Assembly: GCA_019693395.1 (NCBI GenBank)
Contig: JAAMXP010000029.1
Location: 1-64,000, forward strand
Length of the DNA stretch: 64,000 nt
Direction of reading: 5' to 3'
Source of the DNA: Ettlia oleoabundans
Taxonomy: Eukaryota > Chlorophyta > Chlorophyceae > Chlamydomonadales
Position numbers and translations under genes: made by a program. How positions within the stretch are numbered: the stretch's first letter is position 1; every line of letters starts with the position of its first letter. The notes under the pieces are model-generated. The model did no database searches, was not told where the DNA came from, and saw nothing but the letters and a program-made list of their open reading frames with translations. This document shows positions 13,101 through 32,296 of this stretch, in pieces.

Positions 13101-13235
13101 GAAAGGTCGCAGCCCTGCTGCGCCATTAAGCTGCGTGGTTGCAGCTCTGCAGGCGTTCGCACGAGCAGCAGACAGCGTGGTTAGTGCTGGGTGGCCGGCG
13201 CCATAGGGCGGAGCGGCACCGGCAAAAAGTCGCAC
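10128..13235 (-). CDS. HST: Homogentisate solanesyltransferase (plastoquinone biosynthesis)
   Basis: UbiA-family membrane prenyltransferase that condenses homogentisate with solanesyl diphosphate in the plastid envelope, the committed step to plastoquinone-9. Eight exons join in phase (minus strand): 12930-13235, 12554-12691, 12096-12288, 11647-11790, 11211-11295, 10948-11067, 10394-10600, 10128-10179, giving 414 aa. The first exon is an Ala/Arg-rich transit peptide containing eight consecutive Gln. Diagnostic segments are [38 protein letters not shown] (first Asp-rich motif), [14 protein letters not shown], and [20 protein letters not shown] (second Asp-rich motif). [12 protein letters not shown] with TIYSVPPFR matches HST better than the tocopherol enzyme VTE2. 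The C-terminus ends [16 protein letters not shown]. It diverges from the GILT gene across 415 bases. Confidence 0.95.
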
Positions 13236-13650
13236 CTCTGTAGGTGCATTGCCATTATAAATGAGTTAAAGCTCCAAGTGCAGCGAAAACTTGATCCGCG
13301 GCTGGCTGTGCTCGGTTGCAGAAGATGGGCGCAAGCGGCGATGAAGATTTAACAGCTATGGTGCGGTACAGAATATGCATATGGCCAACGAATGATTTCG
13401 ACGTCGTCACAGCAGAGGATAACGGGCCTTAGGCAAAAGTCAGCCGCTGACGTGTCACGCATTGGGTTTTGCCAAATGCCTTCCTTTAGACCGGAATGAC
13501 ACATGCGATCGAGCAACCAGGACACCATACAGGTATTTAACCGCTGTCGGACCGCCTGCGCGCGTTTCCCATCCCCAACCCTCCATCTCCGTGCTCTTCC
13601 GAAAATCTGCTCAAACCAAACCATAAGGGAAACCTAGGTTACGCGCTGCA
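13236..13650. promoter_or_regulatory. Divergent promoter region between HST and GILT
   Basis: 415 bases separate the two ATGs, so both promoters and 5' UTRs should lie here. An AT-rich ATTATAAATGA sits at about 13254-13264, close to the HST start. No further motif was recognised. Confidence 0.45.
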
Positions 13651-14662
13651 ATGCCGGCGTCCCTGCACGGGAGTCAAGGCGCTTCAGCGGTCCTCCGCGC
13701 CCTCCTGATGGCGGCGGCGGTTCAATCCCTGGGCAGTGCGGCATCCTCATTGGCCAATGACGCCCCACCCGCCAACGTGACCCTGTATGCAGAGGCCCTC
13801 TGCCCGTATTGGTGCGTGCTGCTTCATTTTGTGCAACAATTCCAGCACTTGAATCCGTCGCCCTGGTGCAGATTGACAAGTACGCTTGAGAACGGTAGGC
13901 GGGGTTTTGCATCATCCCTTAGCGTCCCCTGCCTGCAGCGCTGCCTTCGTCACTGACACCATCCTGCCACTGATGAGCGGAGGCTTTGGTGAAATCATGA
14001 GCTTTCGCTACGTGGCATGGGGAAACGCAGTGCGCAGTAAGGTGAGCCGCATATGTTCACTAGCCGACCCAGCTGCAATCTCTTGTTTCTGCAATATGGT
14101 AACTCTCCTCCTCGCTTCTAGTTGCTATTGCTGTTTAACAAAAGAGGCCAGTATCAGCACCAAAGACCTAAACTTAACCATCTATAGGGCTGCCATGCAG
14201 GATGGTGACGTAAGGTGCCAGCACGGTCCCGCCGAGTGTCGGCTGAACCGCATCATCAACTGCGCCACTCACCTGCACCCGGGCCAGGACGCCTGGCTGC
14301 CCTTTGTGGCATGCATGGAGGCGGCGCCAAGTGGCAAGGCAGAGGTCTGGGTGGGCAAGTGTGCCCGGAAGGCTGGCGTGGATGCTGCAGCTCTGCACAG
14401 CTGCGCTGATGGGGACCAAGGTGCCGAGCTAGAAAGTGAGGCTGAAGCGGAAACGGCCGCACTGCACCCGCCCCACCGCTATGTGCCGTGGGTAGTGGTC
14501 AATGGCATACCGCTGGGGGATGACTACGGCAACTTGTGGCGTTATGTGTGTGTGGCCGACTCCGGGCAGCGGCCAGAGGCATGCTATGCTCCGCCCAGCA
14601 ACCGGCTGCTAGGCAGCATACTAGCCAGTCACAGCCCACAAGGCAGCAGCAGCATTGCTTAA
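13651..14662 (+). CDS. GILT-type thiol reductase, secretory/vacuolar
   Basis: Gamma-interferon-inducible lysosomal thiol reductase family: a thioredoxin-fold enzyme that reduces disulfides in acidic vacuoles or outside the cell. Three exons join in phase: 13651-13811, 13939-14041, 14201-14662 (241 aa). The N-terminus (LRALLMAAAVQSLGSAASS) is a credible signal peptide. The active site CxxC is split by the first intron: exon 1 ends within TGC CCG TAT TG and exon 2 supplies C, giving CPYC in VTLYAEALCPYC. The GILT signature CQHGPAECRLNRIINC is complete in exon 3. The C-terminal part keeps VPWVVVNGIPL. In animals the enzyme works in antigen processing; in algae it may act in vacuolar proteolysis or redox control of secreted proteins, which is inference. 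Two TGTAA signals follow at 14715 and 14742. Confidence 0.93.
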
Positions 14663-14714
14663 GCTTACACGCTGAGCTGCGCAGTGGAACGACTTGTGAC
14701 ACACAAATGAGATG

Positions 14715-14746
14715 TGTAAACAACTTTACTACTGTACACCCTGTAA
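14715..14746 (+). promoter_or_regulatory. Polyadenylation signals of the GILT gene (TGTAA twice)
   Basis: TGTAA occurs at 14715-14719 and 14742-14746, 50-85 bases after the stop codon. TGTAA is the usual polyadenylation signal of chlorophyte nuclear genes, so this supports both the gene end and the assignment to green algae. Confidence 0.6.
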
Positions 14747-14852
14747 ATGAATCTTTTCCAAAATGCAGTGCCATGTCTGGAACAATGAAATGAGAACTGT
14801 AGAAGCACGGCGAAGGCATCACGGACAGCGCTACACTTGCCATGCCAGTGTA

Positions 14853-17800
14853 TTAGTTTTTAGTACTATTGCCTGCATCTTCTGCTTCTGATGGATCGAA
14901 CAACCCCCGCACGTGGCGCAGGGTGGGATGGGAGCTGAGGCGAGCAAGTTTCCGCACATCTGCAGGCACAGGCGACGCGGCAGGCGTTGCTGCCGCCTCT
15001 CCTGGCACATTGCCAGCTTCTGTGATTTTTGCACGCAACTGCGCCTGCATCTGCTGCTGCAAACCCGCTCCAACAGCAGCAGGGCAGGTCTCTACCGCGT
15101 CTGGGCACTCTTCTTGCTCAGCCCGGCCCCTGCCAGTCGATGCATGGTCGCCAGGAGCCCCGTCCTGGTTGGATGCTTGAGGCTGCTGAGTGCTGACGGC
15201 CTGGAGGCCTGTCCATCCACTCCTGTTCATGGGCGCGCCCATGCTGTGTCGGCTGAGGCTTGGGATGCTAGTTGGGGGCGCCCTGCTTCCTGAGGCGCGC
15301 TCCAAGTGACGCCTCACCTGCCGCTCGTACATGGCGCCTGCATGAAGGACCACCAAAAAGGAAAGTTGAGCTGCAATCAATTTGCGAACAAAGGCGGGCC
15401 TGCAAACGAGTTAAACTGATTTAAACGATTTTGACTAATTTAATGGCAACAGTAGGCACGCTGGCTTGTCCCCATAGGATGCTGGCATGCAGCCCGGTCT
15501 GGCTTCCGTAAGAAGGGGCGCATTAGCTGTCCTATGCTGAAACCAAGCTCACCCATCAGCCTTGTAATGGACAGCTGGTCCTGCTCGTTCTCATCCTCAT
15601 GCGGCTTGTGTGCTGCTTTGAAAGGCTCTGGCGAACCTCTCCAGTCAGAAAGACGAACTGCTGTGACACGCGTTTCCGGACTGATCCCAAGAGGCACATG
15701 CCAACTGCCAAAGGGAGCGCTGGGGGCCCCAGCAGCGCGCCCTTCTCCATGCAAGTCCCTGACCTCTTCTGGCGGCATCCCCGGTGCACAAATGCCTTCA
15801 GACTGAGCTGCGGCACTGCTGGCGCCGCCTTCATCCTGCTCTTCCGCCTCGCGGGCCCCAGGCATTTCCATCGACATGCGCTGAAGCGCTCTGCAGCGGC
15901 AACCAAGGCAGCAGGGGAGGATTGGGACTGAGTTGAGTAACACAATGCACGGCATGCCATGAGGGCAGCCGGCTGGCAAATGAAGTTTGGAGCACAACAC
16001 GACAATACTGAACCACCTTGCAGGCGCAACCTCGAAACACGGAGCCATCCACTCATGCCACATTACAATACAGGACAAGCATTGGAATGAGATGAATGGG
16101 GCCGGCATGAGCACCATGCCTACTTGGCAATGTCGGGTTTGATGTTTTTCTTCAAGGCCAGCTGTATCACTGCAGGCAGGGGTCCACCACATGTGCCAGC
16201 CATGCATCTAACCTGACCTTGACGCACTTGTTAGGTCAGTGCAGCGCAGTTGCATTCAGAATATGCATGGCAGGTGCAACATGCAGTGAATCGACAAAAC
16301 CGCTGCACTAAGCCAGGCCAGCAAAGCCTGCAACGACCCAGGCGGCCAGCAGTTACCTGATGCCGCTGAGTGGCTGCCTGCCGCGGTCGTCAAAGCGTAC
16401 ACGGGCAACACCTTGAGGGATAGGAAAACCAGCAGCACCAGCTCCACCCCTGCATGGCCCAGCACACAGGTGCGAAGCATGGAGGGACGCGGATGGCAAC
16501 CAGGGTTGCTAACGGCGGCATCCCATGGCAACACAGTGCACATACCAATCATGGTCCCGAGGAATGGCCAGCCGCCATAACGCGACCAGTCAAACTCCAC
16601 TCCCTGCCACAGGCTGAAAAGAACCGCCGCCACTGCAGCAGAATGGTAGAACGGCAGGGCAGCGATACTGTGAATTCTACCTACTCTGGTGACCCAGGCA
16701 TGCGCAGCTGTCCTTGCCCCGCCTTCTCCATCAACTTACCCACCCACACAACCATAACTCTGTTTCCCAACGTGTCCCTGTGTGCTGATCCACGGACACA
16801 TAAAAGCACGCAGCCAAGGTTGGCTCCTCACCACTCAAGCTGTTTTCAAAGTAGATGAATTGAATGATCCTCAGCAAGATGCGGGGCTTCCCAAACCAGA
16901 ACAGCGACGCTGCGTCGGGACCTCGATATCTGCACAAAGGGAGTCCGACAACAGACGGGGGTTGGCATCGGGGGTCAAGTGGTGAGAGAGGTAGCCAAAG
17001 GGTTTCTGAGACTGTCGCAAGCTCCAATCTGGCAAAGAAACCGCACATGCACCCGCATGCACCCGCATACACAAGAACTACTTACGTATCGGCAAAAGAT
17101 TGGCTGCGCCTCAACGCCTGTGTCCTACTCTGTGTCTGCTGCTCCTCCTGCCGCGGCCAGCGAGGCAGGCGCCAGGGCCAGCAACGGCGGAACACGCTGC
17201 TGCTGCTGCCGCCACTGGGCTTTGGCTCGCTAGAAGCATCTGCAGCTGCGCTGCTAGCTGAGTGCAAGGGCTGCTGCTGTGCCTCCACATCAAAGGACAG
17301 CTGACCCGCACGACTCTGAAGCTGCCGTTGCTGCCACTGCTGTGTGTGGGCCATGTGCAAGGCATCGCCGCCGTACGCTGCCTTGTCGACGTCAGGAGCT
17401 GCAATACCCTGGATCGCCTCAGCAGCAGCCGCACCAGCAGCAGCAGCCGCCATGGGCGGCGCCGCTGCACCCACGGCCGTCTGTGATGCCTGCGCTGCTC
17501 CTTGCAACTCTATTTCCTCATCCTCCTCGCTGCTGCTGTCATCACTAACCGACCCAATCGGCGAGGGCAGGCTATCGGCGGCTTGCAATGCAGCAGCTGC
17601 TTCAGCATTAGCGACAGCTTCTGCGCGGTGCACCGACCGCTGCTCTGGATGCTGCCGCTGCTGCTGCCAATGTTGCTGGTGCTGGTGGCTCATGCTGCTG
17701 TCCTCGCCCTGCACAGCACAGCTGTGCCCATTCCGGCTGCCCAGGCCATCAGGCGCATCTCTGAGACCGTTGCTAATGGCACCAACGCGGTTTTGGATGC

Positions 17801-20716
17801 CAGTCTTTACCTGCGCCCCCATGCGAAAGGCGCCTGAAAATGGCGACATTCGATGCAACCCCACCTTCATGCTTTGCAGCATGCCGCGCGGTGGCTTGTG
17901 CACTGCATGCAACACAGAGCACACGACACACGCTGTCTGAAGCCGAACGCAGGGCATTACATTGCAAGCATGCGCCAGCCTGCCACGCATTGCCAGCGGT
18001 CGCCCCATTGCATGCCAGAAGTGGTACTGTCTAGGTGCTGTACGCAGAGGCATCTAGTATCCACCTGATCGATTGCCATACAGGCGGTACGCCTCTTGCG
18101 CAAGGGTGATGATGATAGACTGCAACTTCACCGCTACTATGAGCACTGATGTGACAACCAGGGCGGACAGCCAGATTAGCTGGTAGGACTGCAGGCAGGG
18201 TAGGCAGTAAACTTTGCTCGAGTTGTACAACCCACATGGGTAGGGCGGCAGGCATAGCAGGCAGAGCAGAACGCAAGGTGAGGCAAGCTACATTCAGCCA
18301 GCAACAGCAAGTGCCAGCCTCGCAGCGTGCCCGCTAGATCTCAGCAGGGGTGCCGGGATACCAGGGCACAGCCACAGCCCATGCTCAAGAGCAGGTTAAG
18401 GAGCAGCTTGATGCGAGTGGCACACCGACCTCTGGGGGCAGCATGATCCACACCAGCACCAGCAGCCAAAGTAGAGCGTTGATGCCCACCACCTGCGAGA
18501 ACTCCTCCTCCATTGACTCAACCAGGAACCTGCAGCTCACGCGAGCACACACAGGCAAAGTTAAGCCTTCTTATGCACATCCAGGGACTTGCACGAGACG
18601 TGACACAGAAGCAGCTTGCAGGCAGCATATGTGCATGAGCAGTCTGCAGCCTGCTTAAAGCAGACAAATGCGAGTGAGAGCAGAGATACCGTAAATAGGC
18701 CATGATGTATGTTTGTTCGCTTGGTCAAATTGTACTGCTGGTTGCATGCTAACGTACTCCATACAATGCTGCGCCTTGAGAACTGGCCATGCAGGGTCAG
18801 CCAGCTTGTTTGCAGCCCACGTGCATGACAGTAGTAGCAGCAGTAACCCGTGGTGCAGTGCGCCGCCAGCCTTCCTGTCACGCTCAGCTCACCCCCAGAA
18901 GCTGAAGGATGGATCCACATCAAGTCGCTCAATAAAGAGACGGCGCAACCCGCAGTACACCTCGGCATTGACGCTGTCTGCAATCATACCCATACAGCAA
19001 GAAAAGGGAAGGCGTGTTGGGCAGAACACCTGTCATTGCGGGCTGACGCAGCAATGGTGGCACCAAATGCATGCCGGGCTGGCTGGCAGCGCTGTCCATT
19101 GAAGCAAGCACTCGCCGCAGGCATTCAATATCAGGCAGGGGAGCTCAGGCCCGTACGTGTTAGCATGGATACGGTGCACCGTAAGGTGTGGGTGATAGTG
19201 TTGTCGCCGGGGCGAGGCATGAACCTGCATGAAGGCATAGCAGATGGGCAGATGCTTAGTGTAGAGGAGTAGGGAGGGAGTGAAATCCACTGCCATTACA
19301 GGGACCACAAGCGGTAAGAACCACAAAGTGGCGGTTGCTGTCTTGCGTGTCTTGCTGCAGTGAAGCATAGGCCATTGCAGAGGCTGGCATCAACCTTGAG
19401 CTTAGCGGCTGCAGCTCGTGATTCAAGGCATGCTCCTCGAAGCGTTGCCAGCGCCGAAGCTGCACCACAGCAAAGCACTCTGGTGAATCATTCACGCAGC
19501 AGCCTATGCTCTGATGTGGGACAGGCTGTACTGCTCAACGATGGGTTGCTGGCAGTCAAACATTATCACGGGATCGCCGCTGAGTCTCACCTTCCACATG
19601 CAGAGCAGCATTGAGACACAGGCGTACAGGATGTGCACCGCAGCGATTACAAATATGAAAATGTGGGCCTGAAAGCATGGCAGGGTGGCACATGTGTTGG
19701 GTTCGGGTCAGGCTTCGAATGCACGTGGAGACTGGTGGAGACATCCCCATATGCGTGACATTCCGACATTGCCCCACTTGGGCATGGGCTCGCCCTTCCA
19801 GCTGTAACTCCGATGGGGCGGTACATCTGTACATTGCCAGCCAGACCCAACAACAGCGGCAGCAGCACATAGCCCCGCTCATTGCACCGACTCACCTGGA
19901 TCAAGGCAAGCTGCGACCAAAAGGGCTCGCTACCAGGGCTGCAAGTTTCAACTGCCACCAAGCAGGACAGTTCTTCTATCGCAGGTGCAAGAAGGTTGCG
20001 CCGTCGCCGGCCTCCGCCTTGCCCAGGGCAGTCCCAGCTGCATGAGGCGCTGCAGGGTATGCAGATCTTGAGGAGATACTCCTGCAGGACCATGGGCGCA
20101 GCAAACGATCCAGGGTGGGCTCTCAGCGGCTGAAAAGGGCATGTATGGAGGCAGGGGTTGATAACGTGGCACGATCGCCTGTGGGAACCTTGGGGCGAAC
20201 GGGGAGAGTGTTGTGCTGCGTCCTGTGAACCAGCAGGCCAATCACAACCTTGAGGCTGTGCCTGCAGGTAGTACAGGCTGCTGCTGGGCTACTTACGTAC
20301 CTCAAAGGCCACCAGCAGCAGCGAAAAGAGGCCCAGCACGAGAAGCTCCTGCTCCAAGCGGCGCACCACGTGGCGCAGCCCTCGCTTTCTATGCCGCTTC
20401 AGGTAGCGGTCCAGCGCCCTGCATGCTCGCGTGTTCCCCTTGTGGGTGCAGGCTCTTTTGCAAGCTGTAAAGATGTTTCCAGCACTGCTTTTGATGTTGT
20501 GTTGGCCATACATATGCCAACAGCATGCGGCAGGGCAAAACAAGCTCAGGTGCATGCACCACAACGTTGGCAGCGCAGTTGGGCTTGTGGAGTGCTAAGA
20601 CCCGCCGACCTGCTGCCACGGTCCCACGCCATCGCTATAGTGAAAAAGATGATGAAAAGGATGCCGATACGCCATCCAGGCAGCTGCGATATGGAGGGGC
20701 CCACGAACTGCGCCAT
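14853..20716 (-). CDS. MLO: MLO-family seven-transmembrane protein with large cytosolic insertion
   Basis: MLO proteins are plasma-membrane seven-helix proteins that bind calmodulin and, in plants, act as calcium channels or regulators of secretion. Secure exons (minus): 20610-20716 (MAQFVGPSISQLPGWRIGI, helix 1), 20301-20418 (HVVRRLEQELLVLGLFSLLL), 19896-20081 (ETCSPGSEPFWSQLALIQ), 19591-19668 (AHIFIFVIAAVHILYACVSM, helix 3), and one near 19430-19475 (LRRWQRFEEHAL). Later exons carry FLVESMEEEFSQVVGINALL near 18440-18530, SALVVTSVLIVAVKLQSIII near 18070-18175, and SLFWFGKPRILLRIIQFIYF near 16860-16925. Helix 7 (LPVYALTTAAGS) lies near 16365-16440. Exon 17086-17833 inserts about 240 low-complexity residues between helices 5 and 6. 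The C-terminal exons (about 15490-15890 and 14853-15395, stop at 14853) are low-complexity; their membership rests on strand and absence of another start. Several middle exon borders are approximate. Confidence 0.88.
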
Positions 20717-21316
20717 CTTTCAGGAGAACCCAGCGGCAGTGGCCGTGGCGGCGACCTCTGTTCGCTAAGGGGGGCTCGCTGGGCAGTTCAGCCGCCCGCT
20801 GCCCGCAGCCTAACGTATAGGGCCCGCACTAGAAGCCGTGCCGCTACGACTGGGAAGGCGTGCTGCGCTGCAACCAACTTTGCCGGGGCGGAAGCCCCCC
20901 TTCCTGAGGCGAGGCAACCACGTTGTGTAATGCGATGGATGAGCGAGGCGGCGGGCGAAGTTGTCCAATGGTTGCTTTGCAGCTCCCTGGAGGCCAAGAA
21001 GCTGCGTGATGTGCGTGCTATTGATATGACGTGTCCTCTTGCCCCCGTTAGTCAACGGAGAGTTGTGGCGGAGGTTTGAGCGCATGAACAGAGCATCTGA
21101 TCGCCTCCATCCTATTTAACAGTCCAGTAGAATTCTGTATCGAGTTTGAGCTCCGTAACTGTTTGTGTTGACAACAGTATGCCTCGGCTGCAGTTTCTGC
21201 CTGGGCAGCTTTCTGCGAAATTCAAACACGCCCTGGGATACAACTCCGCAGGTTAGCAACCACAAAGCGCCGCCTTTGCTGGAATAAAGAGAGACACTTG
21301 CAGGCGCCATGGGTGT
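20717..21316. other. Upstream region of the MLO gene, no supported gene
   Basis: About 600 bases upstream of the MLO start codon. It should contain the MLO promoter and perhaps a first exon of the following plus-strand gene. Open frames here lack recognisable features. Confidence 0.35.
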
Positions 21317-22072
21317 GTGTCAACATGCCCACGTCTCCACTGGCCGTCTTCCGTGTCGCTGAGAGCTTGCACCATCAGCTGGGCCGCACAGTGCCTTATC
21401 GGAACTAGAAAAAAACCTTGTTGTGCAGGACAGGGCACACGCTACACATTCATGCCGCCTGATGAGGTGGGGATGGATCCCAAGTCTGGCAGTTACAGGG
21501 GTCCAGCATCCTTCTCACCAGTCATGGAGCAGAACACGACTGCTGCCCTGCCTGCCAAGCTAGCTGCCGAGGCGGCAGGGCCCTCACCGCTGCCGCCGCC
21601 GCCCATGGCGCCCTGCAAGGCCGACACCGCTGCGGCGCTGGCCCGTCTGCAAGACGCATGGGAGCAGCAGCACAGGGATCGCTGGCAAGTAGCCTCAGCG
21701 ATTGCCAATTCAAGCTCTCCAGGCACGCCTGTGGCCGCCTCCCCACCCCTCAACCCTGCCCTTTACCTGACATACGACTGCCGATACAGCAACCCGATGA
21801 GCCTGTTGGGGACAACAGAAGACATCACCTCAGACTGCCACATCATCGTGCAGGCGGCGACAGCCTCCCGCCGCGCCACCGCAGCCAGCAGCAGCGCCAG
21901 CCCCTGGGCCAGCAGCTCCTGTGCCGAGGACTGTGGTGTGCAGCAACTGATGGAGAGTGGCAGGAGCAGCAGCGAGGAGTTTGAGAGCCACGGGTGGCCT
22001 GGTCTGCAATTGGGTGCTGAGCGGGAGCTGGACATCCTCACCGTCATCCCAAACGCCGCATACCGGCTGTGA
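21317..22072 (+). CDS. Hypothetical Ser/Ala/Pro-rich protein
   Basis: I do not recognise this protein. The frame runs open for about 250 codons and ends ILTVIPNAAYRL. The composition (Ala/Pro/Ser tracts, then SGRSSSEEFESHGW, then a hydrophobic tail) looks coding rather than random. A pyrimidine-poor but usable TTGTGCAG acceptor ends at 21428, so the exon may start at 21429 with an upstream exon missing; a later in-frame ATG is at 21452. TGTAA signals at 22256-22260 and 22452-22456 support a plus-strand transcript ending here. No domain, signal peptide or membrane segment is evident. The start is uncertain. Confidence 0.42.
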   Translation: MSTCPRLHWPSSVSLRACTISWAAQCLIGTRKKPCCAGQGTRYTFMPPDEVGMDPKSGSYRGPASFSPVMEQNTTAALPAKLAAEAAGPSPLPPPPMAPCKADTAAALARLQDAWEQQHRDRWQVASAIANSSSPGTPVAASPPLNPALYLTYDCRYSNPMSLLGTTEDITSDCHIIVQAATASRRATAASSSASPWASSSCAEDCGVQQLMESGRSSSEEFESHGWPGLQLGAERELDILTVIPNAAYRL

Positions 22073-23025
22073 AGACCACTGGTAGACCTCGGCCAAGCCA
22101 GTTGTGTTGACTGCCAAGCAGCATGGAAAAAAGTAGCCAATTTTCAGATGCTGCAGAGTAGGACATTACATTGGGTGTGCAAGGAGGTAGCGCAACTGCA
22201 TTGTGCATTTGGCAAAGGGAGAGAGTAATGCTTGTAGCTTGGGCTTGAGTTGGGGTGTAACGAAAGGAAAACAAGGTAACGGCAATCTCACTACTTCGGA
22301 CAAGCAGGAAGGAGTACAGCACAAATGAACGACGAAGGAAACAGAAAAGGGCGATAAGGAGCTGGGGAAACTGTGTTGGCTTGGCGGGAGAGATCGACAG
22401 GGGTGCAACAGGATACAGAGTCAATCGTACACAGTGTACGGCTGCTGCTGATGTAACACCGTAATGCGCTAATACTGGGCCACCAGCAAGTCCTTTCCAA
22501 GCTAGCGCCGCACTCGCAGGTGGAAAAGCGCGCACAAGTAAGGGGAGTGAGCTGATCGGCCCATGCCGGGTGTAGTAGCATAATGGAGAGAAGGGAATGC
22601 ACGGAAGTGCAGTGGTAAGGGAAAATGGAGTGCCATGGGAGGGGACAAGGACTGAGGTCGCGTTATGCTAGCACAAGGCGCTTGCAAAACCGTTGCATAA
22701 TAGGCCGCATGGGCGTGCACATGACGGCCTGTCAAAAAACAAGGGGATTATAAATAAGAAGAATGTGTCACTGAGGTGCTACGAAAACTCCACAGAGACA
22801 ACGCTGGTGTCAGCAACGCAGGAAGGGATTACAGGTGTATCGCATGGCCGGCATGCTGCCAACACTGGATATGGTTATACTCGATACTCGCCAGTAACTT
22901 GCTCAACGGTAAGCATGTACACGCTGCCAGTGCTGCAGCCAAAGTGCAGGTCTTGGTCGCAAGTCTGAGCCCTCCTGTGCTGTCTGGGGCAGAGCTCCCG
23001 CCAGCAGTCAGCCATGCGCCGGCCC
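22073..23025. other. Convergent intergenic region
   Basis: About 950 bases between the plus-strand hypothetical gene and the end of the receptor kinase gene. It holds two TGTAA motifs on the plus strand and TTACA (TGTAA on the minus strand) near 22828, which may be the polyadenylation signals of the two converging genes. A perfect 15-base palindrome is at 22426-22440. No coding sequence is supported. Confidence 0.4.
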
Positions 23026-31317
<8,292 letters not shown>

Positions 31318-32296
31318 GCTCCTGCAAGCAAGGACGGAAGTAAAGCAACCAGTGCTTCGAGGGTTACAAGCGGGAGGGGGGGCGGGGGCAGCAAGGATGC
31401 GGCGCGGCCGCCAACCCACAGGTGGGGCAGCGGGACTGGGCTCCCACCCGGCGCGACTAGACCCCTCGGGCATCCGTGTACCGGACATAAAGCGAGCGAA
31501 TAGAGGAGGAGGAGCCAAACCAGGGAGTTTTGGGTGTGTTTCCCATCACACTCGCCGGGCTGCCTCAAGGGTATGGTGCACCCTCTAGCTCACCGCCATG
31601 ATTTGCTGCATCCAGCAGTCTCAGCCCCCGAGGACAGCCGACTGCACTGAGACATCTTGTCGGGAGCCCGCGGGCCCACCGTGCTCAGTCAAGGCGGTCT
31701 AGCATGCCTGAAAGGTGTTCTAACAGCGAGGGTAGCAGGGACCCGCAATCAATATCCACCCGCTTCTTTTGTGCCTCATGAGATCAGAGCCCGAGATCAT
31801 GACCTGGCAAATTAGTACTTCACGCAGTTCACGGTCTGTCAATTGCGAAACACAACTGCAGCACGAAGATAAATCTCCTGCATTGACCACTCGCTCTCTT
31901 GGCAAAACCGGAGGTCTCTCTGACACCATGACGTCAACAGGGCTTGCAAGGGAAGGTGGCCGTAGCAAACCCTGATAATGCTTCTGCTTCCTGTTTGCGC
32001 ACTATGTGCTAGTTGGGGTTTACATGTGAACTGCAGCCAGACACCCAACCCAGCTGCAGGCTGGGGCAGAGTGCGGGGGCGGCCGAAACTGCGGTGAACG
32101 CTAGCCTTGCTGCACCCACGGGCGCGGCGCCGGCACAGTGCGCCCACCTACCCAGTTGACTCCAATACGCAGCGTTGGAGCTTGCTGATAATATCAACGC
32201 AGCCACTACTGGAGCGCAACCGCTCCAAAGCCACTGGCCCGGCCTGGGGCAGGTTCCACACGGCCTGACCCTTAATGGCCGCCATGGCCAGCCGCT
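31318..32296. promoter_or_regulatory. Upstream region of the receptor kinase gene and 3' flank of eL20
   Basis: About 980 bases. The right part should contain the eL20 3' UTR (TTACA, the minus-strand TGTAA, lies near 32019). The left part is the presumed promoter and 5' UTR of the receptor kinase. No coding sequence is supported. Confidence 0.4.
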
